DNA from: an uncultured Lewinella sp.
GTDB taxonomy: Bacteria > Bacteroidota > Bacteroidia > Chitinophagales > Saprospiraceae
Assembly (NCBI GenBank): GCA_938021455.1
Contig: CALIGP010000132.1
Location: 1 to 41,539 of the forward strand
Direction of reading: 5' to 3'
Length of the DNA stretch: 41,539 bases
A model generated the notes under the pieces. It made no database searches. It was not told where the DNA came from and saw only the letters and a list, made by a program, of their open reading frames with translations. How positions within the stretch are numbered: the stretch's first letter is position 1; each line of letters begins with the position of its first letter. Below, in pieces: positions 41,460-41,539 of this stretch. The position numbers and the translations under genes were made by a program.

Positions 41460-41539
41460 CAAGGCCGAAGGCCGTCTACAAGAAAACCAAGCGAAGCGCG
41501 GTTTTCGCCTTCAAGCGTAGCGTCTACTAGCCGAAAATA

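Overview
The window looks like chromosome of a marine Bacteroidota, most likely from the Saprospiria (Lewinella-like). The support is type IX secretion (T9SS) sorting domains of both kinds (the YPNP-type tail and the gliding-motility type-B tail), a PorP/SprF protein, a SusC/SusD pair, bactofilin next to AtpZ, an ExbD-type domain of the Bacteroidota kind, and several TAnnTTTG promoter -7 boxes. The placement is inference; no marker gene was aligned. I see no rRNA, tRNA, CRISPR array, phage genes or complete insertion sequence.

Layout. 1-5000: left-edge gene fragment, a 232-bp miniature inverted-repeat element with a perfect 8-bp target duplication, an overlapping alginate lyase (PL7) and T9SS esterase pair, a sulfotransferase, a dihydrofolate-reductase-like remnant, a cold-shock protein and a decayed second copy of the miniature element. 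5000-8630: two secreted T9SS cargo proteins. 8970-18720: a compact sugar-utilisation locus made of a GntR/LacI-type hybrid regulator, SusC, SusD, GH36 alpha-galactosidase and an SSS symporter, all on the plus strand, with hairpins before susC, between susC and susD, and over the susD stop codon. It probably imports and hydrolyses a small alpha-galactoside. 19000-23100 (minus): a repeat-rich secreted protein with a peptidoglycan-binding tail, a DUF4294 protein, and an orphan membrane protein with an EAD11-like N-terminus. 23300-28400: a Calx-beta/GH16 lipoprotein, glutaminase, a Fic protein behind a 12+12-bp palindrome, and aspS. 28500-34050 (minus): a GT39-like glycosyltransferase, an ATP-synthase-associated membrane protein, AtpZ, bactofilin, PorP/SprF and cryptochrome DASH. 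34150-41539: a small membrane protein, a beta-oxidation pair (intact FadJ-like multienzyme plus a thiolase homologue that has lost its catalytic Cys, His and Cys), an ExbD periplasmic domain on a lipoprotein anchor, a DnaQ-like exonuclease, two more miniature or fold-back elements and a two-domain SpoIIAA-like protein.

The gaps between genes are full of short repeats: at least four miniature or fold-back elements, a TTGCACCTGCG repeat seen ten times (twice inside coding sequence, and often in opposed pairs), a CCTCTGTGATTACCTCTGCG repeat, and CAACCTG heptamers. The observations I rate most worth follow-up are the thiolase without its catalytic residues, the lipoprotein ExbD domain, the EAD11-like orphan, the Fic operator, and the element with a 9-bp target duplication inserted into another repeat.
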